Assembly (NCBI RefSeq): GCF_002028405.1
Contig: NZ_CP020046.1
Location: 930,001-994,000 of the forward strand
DNA length: 64,000 nt
Reading direction: 5' to 3'
Source of the DNA: Thiomonas intermedia
GTDB taxonomy: Bacteria > Pseudomonadota > Gammaproteobacteria > Burkholderiales > Burkholderiaceae_C
Shown here: positions 40,169 to 48,506 of the stretch, piece by piece
How the letters are laid out: each line of letters begins with the position of its first letter
How positions within the stretch are numbered: the stretch's first letter is position 1
Notes under the pieces: generated by a model
What the model was told of the DNA's origin: nothing
Database searches by the model: none
The model's input: the letters and a program-made list of their open reading frames with translations, nothing else
Translations under genes and position numbers: made by a program

Positions 40169-40834
40169 ATGAGCGCCGAACTCCGAGCCGAACGACAGGG
40201 CGACTGCCTGGTGCTGCGCCTGCATCATCCCGAAACCCGCCACGCGCTCAGCGCCGCGCTTTGCGCTGCTGCCCTGGAGGCGCTCACCACGGCTCAGCGC
40301 GACCCCGACATCCGCGCCGTGGTGCTCACCGGCAGCACGCCCCATTTCTGCAGCGGGCTGCACGACCTCGACGCGCTCGAAGCCCTGCACGACTGCATCC
40401 TTGCGCTGCGCGACTGCGAGCCGCTGGTCGTCGGCGCGGTCGAGGGCCAGGCCCGCGGCGCCGGGGCCGCGCTGGCCCTGGCCTGCGATCTGCTCGTGCT
40501 GGCCGACGACGCGCAATTGCAACTCATCGACCCGCTGCTGCCCCACCGTGACGTCGGGGGCGCCCAATGGCTCGCCGCGCGCCTGCTGCCCCGTCCCGTC
40601 TGCAACGAAGCGGCTCTGCCGGGGCCAGGCCTCGGCGCCGTACGCCTGCATCAGCTCGGTGTGGCCAACCGTCTGTGTCCACCGGGTCTGAGCGTGCAAA
40701 CCGCCCTGCAGCTCATCGAAGGCATTCCCCGCATGTCCGGCAGCCCGCGCAAGAACCTGCCGAATCCGCAAGGCCATGAAAGCGCCCTGCATGTGCATCT
40801 GAGTGCCCAACTCCTGACCAACCCGCGCGACTGA
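40169..40834 (+). CDS. Enoyl-CoA hydratase/isomerase (crotonase) family protein
   Basis: The 221-residue protein is a short crotonase: it has VLRLHHPETRHALSAAL, the oxyanion-hole blocks STPHFCSGLHDLDAL and EGQARGAGAALALACDLLV, and a C-terminal helix region ending about 35 residues earlier than usual. These enzymes act on enoyl- or other acyl-CoA thioesters. The Glu pair needed for water addition in true hydratases is not obvious, so an isomerase or hydrolase activity is equally possible. The open frame from 39923 includes an unrelated upstream part; the ATG at 40169 is used. The acyl-CoA dehydrogenase gene follows on the same strand after 86 bp. Confidence 0.78.
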   Translation: MSAELRAERQGDCLVLRLHHPETRHALSAALCAAALEALTTAQRDPDIRAVVLTGSTPHFCSGLHDLDALEALHDCILALRDCEPLVVGAVEGQARGAGAALALACDLLVLADDAQLQLIDPLLPHRDVGGAQWLAARLLPRPVCNEAALPGPGLGAVRLHQLGVANRLCPPGLSVQTALQLIEGIPRMSGSPRKNLPNPQGHESALHVHLSAQLLTNPRD

Positions 40835-40884
40835 CATGAAACAGCCCCCTGACTTGCTGCGCGCGTCTCCCCCCGATGGGGGCG

Positions 40885-40916
40885 TCAGTTCCCTCGGAAC
40901 GGCCGTGCGGAACTGA
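40885..40916. repeat. Inverted repeat between crotonase and acyl-CoA dehydrogenase genes
   Basis: TCAGTTCC (40885-40892) and GGAACTGA (40909-40916) are perfect 8-bp arms. A second short stem, CCCCC-GAT-GGGGG, lies just upstream at about 40870-40882. This compound hairpin ends 4 bp before the start of the dehydrogenase gene and may affect its translation. Confidence 0.55.
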
Positions 40917-40920
40917 CCTC

Positions 40921-42138
40921 ATGCCGCCCCAAACGATGGACACCGCGCCCTCGCCGCGCGTCAGCACGCTCCAGACCCGACTGCACCGTTTCCTGCACAC
41001 CGTGGTGCTCCCCCAGGAGAGCGCCATCAACACGTCGATGCGACTGGGCGCGTCCCATCCGGAGCAAACGGTCAACGCACAGCTGGCCCTCATACGCCAG
41101 AAGGCGCAACTGGCAGGGCTGTGGAATCTGTTTCTGCCCACCTCGCCCCGCGCCAGCCAGGGCTTGAGCCATTGGGAGTACGCCCCGATGGTCGAAGCCA
41201 TGGGCCACATCGCCTGGGCCACCGACCTCTTCAACAGCGCCCAGCCCGACGCCGGCAATATGCAGCTGCTCGACAGCTATGCCAGCGAAGCGCTGAAAGA
41301 CGCCTGGCTCGACCCGCTGCTGCGCGCCGAAACGCGCAGCGCCTGGGCTGCGGCCGAACCCGACGCCGCGCTGCACCAGCCCGATTCGCTGCAGACGCAT
41401 GCCAAGCTCGAAGGCGATCACTGGCACCTGAACGGCCACAAGACCTGGGTGCAGGGCGTGCTGGACCCGCGCACCGCGAGCCTGCTGGTCTTGTGCCGCA
41501 CCGATGCCGAGGCCGCCCTGCATCGGCAGTTCAGCGTGCTGCTCGTGCCCATCCAGGCCGATGGTGTGCACATCGGACGGCAGTTGCACGGCTGGGGCAT
41601 GGCACCGTCGGTGCTGGCCGAAGTCACGTTCGACGGCGTGCGCGTGCCCGCCGCCCACCTGGTCGGCCAGCCGGGTCAGGGGCTGGAGATGCTGCAGGCC
41701 CGCCAGCGCATCGTCGGGCTGCACGACGCCTTGTGGAGTCTGGGCGCTGCCGAACGCGCGCTCGACCTGCTGATCGCCCGGTTGCAGACCCGGCGCATCG
41801 GCGAGCAGCTCGCGATCCATCACCCGGTCTGGCAGCAACGCATCGCCCGCACCCGCACCGGGCTGGACACCACCCGCATGCTGGCGCGGCGCAGCGCCTG
41901 GCAGATGGACCAGAACGACAGCCACCTGCCCTTGCAGGAACTCGCCATGCTGCAAAGCCTGGCGCTGCCGCTGGCGCTTGACGCGGTGCAGTGGAGCATC
42001 GTCGCACACGAAGCCGACGCGCTCGACGACAGTCTGCCCCTGGCCGGTCTGTCCGCTCAACTGCGGCTGATGCAGCAACTCACCCCACCGATCGAAACCC
42101 TGCACGCCCAGATCGCCCAGGGCGAGCTGCTGCGCTGA
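40921..42138 (+). CDS. Acyl-CoA dehydrogenase family protein
   Basis: This 405-residue flavoprotein has the acyl-CoA dehydrogenase pattern: an N-terminal helical domain, a central beta domain with AWAAAEPDAA and HWHLNGHKTWVQGVLDP, EVTFDGVRVPAAHLVGQPGQGLEML, and the C-terminal helical bundle (ALWSLGAAERALDLLIARL). It oxidises acyl-CoA thioesters with transfer of electrons to ETF. The start of the gene lies just after a compound hairpin and has a weak ribosome binding site; an ATG at 40936 would give MDTAPSPR. Together with the crotonase it suggests acyl-CoA breakdown, substrate unknown. Confidence 0.85.
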   Translation: MPPQTMDTAPSPRVSTLQTRLHRFLHTVVLPQESAINTSMRLGASHPEQTVNAQLALIRQKAQLAGLWNLFLPTSPRASQGLSHWEYAPMVEAMGHIAWATDLFNSAQPDAGNMQLLDSYASEALKDAWLDPLLRAETRSAWAAAEPDAALHQPDSLQTHAKLEGDHWHLNGHKTWVQGVLDPRTASLLVLCRTDAEAALHRQFSVLLVPIQADGVHIGRQLHGWGMAPSVLAEVTFDGVRVPAAHLVGQPGQGLEMLQARQRIVGLHDALWSLGAAERALDLLIARLQTRRIGEQLAIHHPVWQQRIARTRTGLDTTRMLARRSAWQMDQNDSHLPLQELAMLQSLALPLALDAVQWSIVAHEADALDDSLPLAGLSAQLRLMQQLTPPIETLHAQIAQGELLR

Positions 42139-42304
42139 GGTGACGCTGAATGCGGCCTTCGCGGGCCGCTGCAGCTTCGCGGCAGCCGTCGCACAATGCG
42201 GCCGGAGCCTGTCACGGTCTGCGCCCGCCTCCCGGCGCGTGCGGCCAGCGTGAGAACAGGGCCCGATCCACCGTTCACACCGCCGCGCAGTCGGCACACT
42301 CACC

Positions 42305-42997
42305 ATGATCGACCTCTACTCCTGGGCCACCCCCAACGGCCACAAGATCCACATCCTGCTCGAAGAACTCGGCCTGCCCTACCGGGTGCATGGCGTGAAC
42401 ATCGGCCGCGGCGAGCAGTTCGCGCCCGACTTTCTCGCCATCAGTCCGAACAACAAAATCCCCGCGCTGGTCGATGCCGACGGGCCGGACGGCCAACCCC
42501 TCAGCGTGTTCGAGTCGGGCGCCATCCTGCTCTATCTGGCCGAGAAGACCGGCCGCTTTCTGGGCACCGGGCCGCGTGCGCGCATCGCCACGCTGGAATG
42601 GCTGATGTGGCAGATGGGCAGCATCGGCCCGATGCTCGGGCAGGCGCACCACTTCCGCCAGTACGCGCCCCAGAAGATCGATTACGCCATCGACCGCTAC
42701 ACCCACGAGGCCCACAGGCTCTACGGTGTGCTCGACCGGCGGCTGGCATCGCAGCCTTATCTGGCGGGGCCCGACTACACCATCGCCGACATCGCCACCT
42801 TTCCCTGGTGCCGAAGCGCCGCCAATCAGGGCATAGCCTGGTCGGAGTTTCCACACGCCAAACGCTGGTTCGACGCCATCGCCGCAAGGCCGGCGGTGCA
42901 GCGCGGCGTGCAGGTGCTGGCCGACGCGCGCCCGCCCGAGATGGACGCCACCGCACGCGAGCACCTGTTCGGCCGCACCCAATACCAACGACGCTGA
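42305..42997 (+). CDS. Glutathione S-transferase family protein (YfcG/YghU-like)
   Basis: The 230-residue protein starts MIDLYSWATPNGHKIHILLEELG, the thioredoxin-like N-terminal domain with the TPN active-site motif of the Nu-class enzymes YfcG and YghU. It has NNKIPALVD and FESGAILLYLAEKTGRFLG for glutathione binding, and an alpha-helical C-terminal domain with FPWCRSAANQGI. Nu-class enzymes act as disulfide-bond reductases rather than conjugating enzymes. The start is the ATG at 42305. It precedes the FAH-family gene by 24 bp, and the two probably form a transcript with egtB and egtD. Confidence 0.88.
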   Translation: MIDLYSWATPNGHKIHILLEELGLPYRVHGVNIGRGEQFAPDFLAISPNNKIPALVDADGPDGQPLSVFESGAILLYLAEKTGRFLGTGPRARIATLEWLMWQMGSIGPMLGQAHHFRQYAPQKIDYAIDRYTHEAHRLYGVLDRRLASQPYLAGPDYTIADIATFPWCRSAANQGIAWSEFPHAKRWFDAIAARPAVQRGVQVLADARPPEMDATAREHLFGRTQYQRR

Positions 42998-43021
42998 ATC
43001 ACCCTTACCGAGGAGACCGCG

Positions 43022-43879
43022 ATGAAGTTCGTCCGCTACGGCCGCAACGGCCAGGAACAACCCGGCCTGATCGACGCGCAAAGCCGCCTGCGCAGCCTCG
43101 GCGGCCTCGTCGATGACATCGATACCCGCGTCTTCGGACCCTCGGGCCGCCAGGCCCTGCGCCGCATCGACGCCGAACAGCTGCCGCTGGTGACCGGCAG
43201 GCCGCGACTGGGCGTGCCCTTCGTGGGCATCAGCAAGTTCATCGCCATCGGTCTGAACTACCGCGATCATGCCAACGAGGCGCACATGGCCATCCCCGCC
43301 TCGCCCATCGTGTTCAACAAGTGGACGACCTGCCTGAGCGGCCCCAACGATGCGGTGCTTCGCCCGCCCGGCGCCCACAAGCTCGATTGGGAGGTCGAGC
43401 TGGGCGTGGTCATCGGACGGGAGGCGCGCTTCGTGCGCGAGGCCGACGCCCTCAAACACGTCGCCGGTTACTGCCTGGTGAATGACGTCTCCGAGCGCGC
43501 GTATCAGCTCGAACAGGGCAGCCAGTGGGGGCTGGGCAAAGGCTGCGACACCTTCGGCCCGGTCGGCCCCTGGCTGGTCAGCCGTGACGAAATCGCCGAC
43601 CCGCAGGACATCGACCTCTGGCTCGACGTCAACGGCGAACGCATGCAGAGCGGCAACACGCGCGACATGATTTTCGGCGTGGCCTATCTGGTCGCCTATC
43701 TCAGCCGCTACATGACTTTGCTGCCCGGCGATCTCATCGCCACCGGCACGCCGCCCGGCGTGGGCATGGGCCGCAGACCGCCGCGCTATCTCCAGCCCGG
43801 GGATGTGGTGACTCTGGGCAGCCCGCAACTCGGCGCCCAGCGCCAGGCCATCAGGGCCGCGAGCCGCGTCGGGGTCTGA
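43022..43879 (+). CDS. Fumarylacetoacetate hydrolase (FAH) family protein
   Basis: The 285-residue protein has the FAH fold marks GLNYRDHANEAHM, PIVFNKWTTCLSGPND, the metal-binding acidic pair in LDWEVELGVVIGREA, GYCLVNDVSERAYQ, and the end block GDLIATGTPPGVGMGRRPPRYLQPGDVV. FAH-family enzymes cleave C-C bonds or decarboxylate beta-keto acids with Mg2+ in the degradation of aromatics; the substrate is not deducible here. GAGGAG lies eight bases before the ATG. It sits between the GST and egtB genes in the same orientation. Confidence 0.9.
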   Translation: MKFVRYGRNGQEQPGLIDAQSRLRSLGGLVDDIDTRVFGPSGRQALRRIDAEQLPLVTGRPRLGVPFVGISKFIAIGLNYRDHANEAHMAIPASPIVFNKWTTCLSGPNDAVLRPPGAHKLDWEVELGVVIGREARFVREADALKHVAGYCLVNDVSERAYQLEQGSQWGLGKGCDTFGPVGPWLVSRDEIADPQDIDLWLDVNGERMQSGNTRDMIFGVAYLVAYLSRYMTLLPGDLIATGTPPGVGMGRRPPRYLQPGDVVTLGSPQLGAQRQAIRAASRVGV

Positions 43880-43930
43880 TCGGCGCGTTTCACGCCATGC
43901 GGCTATCCTTGGCATTCACCCCCGAGACCC

Positions 43931-45262
43931 ATGGAGCCCACCGCCATGCCGACACTCGATCTGGCTTTGCCGCCGCACGCGCATGACGCGCTGCCCCTGA
44001 ACACCTCCAGGGCCGGGCGTCTTCTTGAAAGTCTGCTGCACACCCGCGCGCGCAGCGTGTCGCTGGTGGAGGGTCTGAGCGACGCCGACTGCACCGTGCA
44101 GTCCATGCCCGACGCCAGCCCGGCCAAATGGCATCTGGCGCACACCACCTGGTTTTTCGAGGAGTTCGTCCTCGCGCCGCACCTGCCGGGCTACCGCGGG
44201 TTCGATCCGGCCTTTCGCTACCTCTTCAACTCGTATTACGACACCGTCGGGCCGCGCCACCCAAGGCCGCAGCGCGGCCTGCTCACCCGGCCGACGCTCG
44301 AACACATCCTCGCCTTCCGCGCCCATGTCGATGCGGCACTGCAAAAGCTGCCCCCGGGCGCCGCGCCCGCGGCCCTGCTCGACCTGGGGCGGCATCACGA
44401 GCAACAGCATCAGGAGTTGCTGCTCACCGATCTGCTGCATCTGTTTGCGCAGAACCCGCTGCATCCCGCCTACCGCCCCTTGCCCGCCACCCTGCCCGCA
44501 GGGTGCACGCCAGACGCGCTGCGGTGGCTACGCTTTCCCGGCGGACTGACCGAGATCGGCCATGCCGACGAAGGGTTCGCATTCGACAACGAAGGCCCCC
44601 GCCACCGCGTCTGGCTCGACGACTACGCCCTGGCTCACCGCCCCGTCTGCAACGCCGACTGGCTCGACTTCATGGCCGACGACGGCTACGCCACACCCAC
44701 CCTCTGGCTGGCCGATGGCTGGCGCTGGGTGCAGGAACAGGGCGTGCGCGCGCCGGCCTACTGGCAGGCGCACGACGATGGTTTCTACACCGAGGCCATG
44801 ACCCTGCACGGCCTGCAGCCGCTGCTGCCGCAGGCGCCGGTCTGCCACCTCAGTTTCTATGAGGCCGACGCCTATGCCCGCTGGGCCGGCGCCCGCCTGC
44901 CGACCGAGTTCGAATGGGAAGCGGCAGCCGGCCGCCAGGCGCTGTCGGCGGCGACGCCGCCGCAGTTCGCCGATCATCCCTGGCGCCTTCCCCTTGCCGT
45001 GGGCAGCGCCCCCGAGAACGACCTCCAGGACCTCTGGGGCGGCGTGTGGGAATGGACCGCCAGCGCCTATCTGCCCTACCCCGGCTTTCGCCCGGCCCCC
45101 GGCGCCGTGGGCGAATACAACGGCAAGTTCATGAGTGGTCAGATGGTGTTGCGCGGCGGCTCCTGCGCCACGCCGCCTGGCCATCTGCGCCCCACCTATC
45201 GCAACTTCTTCTATCCCCATCAGCGCTGGCAGTTCACCGGGTTGCGGCTGGCGCGGGGTTGA
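43931..45262 (+). CDS. egtB: Ergothioneine biosynthesis protein EgtB (hercynine sulfoxide synthase)
   Basis: EgtB is a non-haem iron enzyme that joins hercynine to a thiol (gamma-glutamylcysteine or cysteine) with O2. The 443-residue protein has an N-terminal DinB-like domain with the iron ligands: His in WHLAHTTWFFEEF and the pair in HHEQQHQELLLTD (HX3HXE type). The C-terminal formylglycine-generating-enzyme-like domain has the Tyr and Arg-rich blocks RLPTEFEWEAAAG, DLWGGVWEWTASAY and FMSGQMVLRGGSCATP. The start is the ATG at 43931; an ATG at 43946 is possible. egtD follows after 59 bp, so the two-gene egtBD set is complete for thiohistidine formation. Confidence 0.93.
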   Translation: MEPTAMPTLDLALPPHAHDALPLNTSRAGRLLESLLHTRARSVSLVEGLSDADCTVQSMPDASPAKWHLAHTTWFFEEFVLAPHLPGYRGFDPAFRYLFNSYYDTVGPRHPRPQRGLLTRPTLEHILAFRAHVDAALQKLPPGAAPAALLDLGRHHEQQHQELLLTDLLHLFAQNPLHPAYRPLPATLPAGCTPDALRWLRFPGGLTEIGHADEGFAFDNEGPRHRVWLDDYALAHRPVCNADWLDFMADDGYATPTLWLADGWRWVQEQGVRAPAYWQAHDDGFYTEAMTLHGLQPLLPQAPVCHLSFYEADAYARWAGARLPTEFEWEAAAGRQALSAATPPQFADHPWRLPLAVGSAPENDLQDLWGGVWEWTASAYLPYPGFRPAPGAVGEYNGKFMSGQMVLRGGSCATPPGHLRPTYRNFFYPHQRWQFTGLRLARG

Positions 45263-45321
45263 AGTCGTCTCGTCGGCGGCCTGGCCGCCTCGCCGTGTAG
45301 ACCCCTAGAAAAGGAATGCGC

Positions 45322-46314
45322 ATGACTCCCCAGACTGCCACCGCCCTGCATCCACCCGATTCGAACGGCCTCGACCCCGAAACCATCCCCAAGGCTTTCG
45401 CCGAGCAAGTGCTCGAAGGCCTGGCCAGCCACCCCAAGCGCATTCCCTCGACCTGGTTCTACGACCACCGCGGCTCGGAGCTGTTCGAGCAGATCACCGA
45501 GCTGAACGAGTACTACCTCACCCGCACCGAAACGGCGCTGCTTCGCGGTCTGCGCGCCGATCTGGCCCGGCTGCCCGCGGGCGCGGCGGTGATCGAGTTC
45601 GGCAGCGGCTCCAGCCGCAAGACGCCTTTGCTGCTCGATGCGCTGCAGACTCCGGCCAGCTACACCGCCATCGACATCAGCGGTGATTTTCTGCGCCAGT
45701 CGGTGCGGGGGCTGCAACTGCGCTATCCGCAGATGAATGTGCAGACGCTGGAGGCCGATTTCACCGCCCCGCTGAGCTGGCCGGCCGCGCTGGAAGCCGC
45801 GGTGCGCCAGCAGCCGCGCATCGGCTTTTTTCCTGGCTCGACCATCGGCAACTTCACGCCGGAGCAGGCGGTGCGTTTTCTGCACGGCGCGGCGCAGTTT
45901 CTCGGTCCCGGCGCGCAGTTGCTGGTCGGCGTGGACGGCACGCAGGACAAGGCGCGCCTGCTGCCCGCTTACGACGACGCCCGCGGCGTGACGGCGGCGT
46001 TCAACCGCAATCTGCTCATCCGAATCAATCGTGAACTCGGGGCCGATTTCAATCCGCAGGCCTTCCGGCATGTGGCGCGCTTCGACACCGCGCGCAGCCG
46101 CATCGAAATGCATCTGCTCAGCCCCACGCCGCAGACCGTGCGCCTGCTCGGCCAGCGCTTCACCTTTGCCGAGGGCGAAACCCTGCATACCGAAAACTCG
46201 TACAAATATCCGGTCGCGATGTTTCAGCGCATGGCGCACGCCTCGGGCTGGACACCGCACCAACATTGGCTTGCACCCGGGGCGGAAGTCGCCCTGCATT
46301 GGCTGCAATGTTGA
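45322..46314 (+). CDS. egtD: L-histidine N-alpha-methyltransferase EgtD
   Basis: EgtD trimethylates histidine to hercynine using S-adenosylmethionine, the first step of ergothioneine synthesis. The 330-residue protein has IPSTWFYDHRGSELFEQITEL, EYYLTRTETALL, the SAM-binding VIEFGSGSSRKTPLLL and YTAIDISGDFLRQS, and RIGFFPGSTIGNF. An AAGGA at 45311-45315 fits the ATG at 45322 better than the adjacent ATG at 45316. It is the last gene of the plus-strand group starting with the GST gene and converges with regA, 12 bp away. Confidence 0.93.
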   Translation: MTPQTATALHPPDSNGLDPETIPKAFAEQVLEGLASHPKRIPSTWFYDHRGSELFEQITELNEYYLTRTETALLRGLRADLARLPAGAAVIEFGSGSSRKTPLLLDALQTPASYTAIDISGDFLRQSVRGLQLRYPQMNVQTLEADFTAPLSWPAALEAAVRQQPRIGFFPGSTIGNFTPEQAVRFLHGAAQFLGPGAQLLVGVDGTQDKARLLPAYDDARGVTAAFNRNLLIRINRELGADFNPQAFRHVARFDTARSRIEMHLLSPTPQTVRLLGQRFTFAEGETLHTENSYKYPVAMFQRMAHASGWTPHQHWLAPGAEVALHWLQC

Positions 46315-46325
46315 CAGCCACCGCT

Positions 46326-46874
46326 TCAGCGTGCAGCCGGGTCTGAGGACGTTTCGCGTACCGGATGTTTCAGCAGCTTGCGCTGCAGGGTGCGGCGGTG
46401 CATCTGCAGCGCGCGGGCCGTGGCGGAGATGTTGCCGTCATGCTCGGCCAGCACTTTCTGGATGTGCTCCCACTCCAGCCGCTCGACCGGCAGCGGCTGG
46501 GCCGTCACGGGCCGATCGGCCTCGGGCGCGTCCTGCTCCAGGGCGGCGAGGATGTCGTTGACCGTCGCCGGCTTGGGCAGATAGTTGGTCGCGCCAAGCT
46601 TGATGGCATCGACCGCGGTGGCGATGCTGGCGTAGCCGGTGAGCAGCAGAATGCGCAGCGCGGGGTAGGCCTCGCGCAGCGGCGCGATCAGGGTCAGACC
46701 GCTGTCGCCGGACAGGCGAAGGTCGAGCACCGCAGCGTCGAAGGCGGCCGCGCCGATGAGCGCTCGGGCGGCCGACGCCGAATCGGCATGCCAGACCGCA
46801 ATGCCGCGGCGCTCCATCGAGTTGCGCGTGGCCGCGGCCAGGGCGGAGTCGTCTTCGACCAACAAAAGATTCAT
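46326..46874 (-). CDS. regA: Response regulator of the RegA/PrrA/ActR family
   Basis: The 182-residue protein has a receiver domain (phospho-acceptor Asp51 in FDAAVLDLRLSG, Lys in KLGATNYLPKPA) and a Fis-like DNA-binding domain with the invariant family helix GNISATARALQMHRRTLQRKL. RegA-type regulators control respiratory, photosynthetic or nitrogen genes according to redox state. The start is the ATG at 46874; the frame open upstream to 47123 belongs to the regB reading region. The regB gene ends 11 bp upstream, so the two are an operon with the kinase first. Confidence 0.92.
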   Translation of the reverse strand: MNLLLVEDDSALAAATRNSMERRGIAVWHADSASAARALIGAAAFDAAVLDLRLSGDSGLTLIAPLREAYPALRILLLTGYASIATAVDAIKLGATNYLPKPATVNDILAALEQDAPEADRPVTAQPLPVERLEWEHIQKVLAEHDGNISATARALQMHRRTLQRKLLKHPVRETSSDPAAR

Positions 46875-46885
46875 GGGCTTGTCGT

Positions 46886-48184
46886 TCAAGTGGGAGTTTG
46901 CGCACGCGGCCATTGCAGGGTAGCGCTCAGCCCGCCGCCCTCGCGCCGCGACACGGTAAGCGTGCCGCCGAGGCGCTCGATGCCGGCGCGGGCCAGCGCC
47001 AGGCCCAGGCCGCGCGCCTCGCCTTTGGTGCTGACGAAATCGTAGCCCGCGCGCGCCAGGCGGTCGTCGGGCAGTCCGGGGCCGCGATCGAGCACGCTGA
47101 CCCGCAGAAAGGCGGCCTCCCATTCGGCCTCCACGGCCACGGCGTCGGGGCTGGCGTCAGCGGCGTTGTTGAGCAGGCTCACCAGCGCGGCGTTCAGCCC
47201 CGCGTCCACCCGCAGCTCCGGAGGCGCCCCCGCCGTGAGCAACGCCAGATCCGCCTGCGATTGCGGACGCATGAGGTGCCAGTGCTCCAGCGTCTGCTCC
47301 AGCCAGTGCGCCAGCGTCTCGGTCTGGCCGCTGCGGCTGCGGGCGGCGCCCGCAGCCGCGGTGATGTGACCGAGCACCGTGCGGATCTGCGCCACCTGCG
47401 CCTGCATGCGCTGAAGCTCGGGGCCAAGTTCGTCATCACCGGCGTAGTCGGCCTGCAAATCGTCAACCGTCATCGCCAGGGTGGACACAGGCGTGGCCAG
47501 TTCATGCGCTGCAGCCGCGGCCTGCATGCCCAGAGCGAACAGATGCTGATCGCGCAGCGCGACCTCGCGGCTGCGCGCCAGTTCGACCTCGCGCTCGCGC
47601 AGCGCCGCCGACAGCCGCGCCACCACCGCCGCCACCAGCAGGGCGGTGATGAGAAAGTTGCCCCACATGCCCGAAAGGTGCTCGCTCAACACCCCGGTCA
47701 TCATGCCGCAGGCCTCGGTCTGCGGCGCGGGGAAGAACGACAGCAGCGAATACAGCAGAATCACCGTGGCCGTCATGATCCAGACGTAGAGCCAGGGCAG
47801 AGCCACGGCGCTCAGAATGAGCGGCACGAGCAGCAAGAAGATGATGGGGTTGACCTCGCCCCCGCTCCAATACACCAGCAGGGCAAGAATGAGGGCGTCG
47901 GCCAGCAGATGCACAAAGCCGCCGAAAGCCCCCAGCCCTCGGGCGCTGCGGCTTTGCCGCCAGAGCACCAACCCCAGCCCTGCCTGCAGGCCGATCAGCC
48001 CGAGCACTTTGTAGAGCGGCCAGGTGATGTCGAGGAAGTGATGCGCCCAGGGCAGCACGGCCAGTTCGGCCAGCAGCATGACCACACGCGCGGCCAGCAG
48101 ACGGGTCAGGGTGACGGAGGGCAGCGGAGGCGTCGCCCCAGAGCGGATCAGCGGGAGGTGCGGCAGGCGGGAGGACATCGGCAT
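46886..48184 (-). CDS. regB: Redox sensor histidine kinase of the RegB/PrrB family
   Basis: The 432-residue protein has six membrane segments in its first half, including SGGEVNPIIFLLLVPLIL, which keeps the quinone-binding GGxxNP motif. The H box is FALGMQAAAAAHELATPV, with the phospho-acceptor His, followed by a catalytic domain (NNAADASPDAV, DRGPGLPD, GLGLALA). The redox-active cysteine of Rhodobacter RegB, in a motif read from memory as QADRCRDIL, corresponds here to QVAQIRTVL, so that Cys appears to be Ile. It forms an operon with regA downstream. The upstream gap holds palindromic repeats. Confidence 0.9.
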   Translation of the reverse strand: MPMSSRLPHLPLIRSGATPPLPSVTLTRLLAARVVMLLAELAVLPWAHHFLDITWPLYKVLGLIGLQAGLGLVLWRQSRSARGLGAFGGFVHLLADALILALLVYWSGGEVNPIIFLLLVPLILSAVALPWLYVWIMTATVILLYSLLSFFPAPQTEACGMMTGVLSEHLSGMWGNFLITALLVAAVVARLSAALREREVELARSREVALRDQHLFALGMQAAAAAHELATPVSTLAMTVDDLQADYAGDDELGPELQRMQAQVAQIRTVLGHITAAAGAARSRSGQTETLAHWLEQTLEHWHLMRPQSQADLALLTAGAPPELRVDAGLNAALVSLLNNAADASPDAVAVEAEWEAAFLRVSVLDRGPGLPDDRLARAGYDFVSTKGEARGLGLALARAGIERLGGTLTVSRREGGGLSATLQWPRAQTPT

Positions 48185-48295
48185 GGCCGCATTCTAGGAA
48201 GCGTCCCTGCACCGCCGACAGGCGGTTGCCCCCACCTGCGGCAATGTGTCGCAGGCCTGAGCCTTGCGCCCGGGCTTGCGGCGGATGGCTCCGGC

Positions 48296-48506
48296 AAGAA
48301 GAGGAATGAACGCGTCATGGGCCGCGCCATGCACGGCCGCCCCCAACCTCCCCGCAGCGTGGGGGAGGAACAGTCTTGCTCCTTCGCCAATCGCGGGAAG
48401 GGCCGGGATTGCGCATCTTCCCCCTCCCAGCCTCCCCCACGGTGTGGGGGAGGAGCGTTCCCCCTCCCCACGGGTGGGGAGCCGCTTCAAACGTCGACCC
48501 GCCGGA
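48296..48506. repeat. GC-rich palindromic repeat block A
   Basis: This gap between the regB start and the quinone-reductase stop contains three CCTCCCC...GGGGAGG palindromes (about 48346-48368, 48430-48454, 48470-48482) and begins with GTCATGGGCCGCGCCATG (48314-48331). Blocks B and C share the palindrome type and the end motif GGGGAGCCGC.TCAAAC. No gene is supported here. Confidence 0.65.

Noticed and set aside
40169-40834. The short crotonase as a pseudogene
   Set aside because: It is shorter than usual, but both oxyanion blocks and a continuous frame with normal codon use are present.
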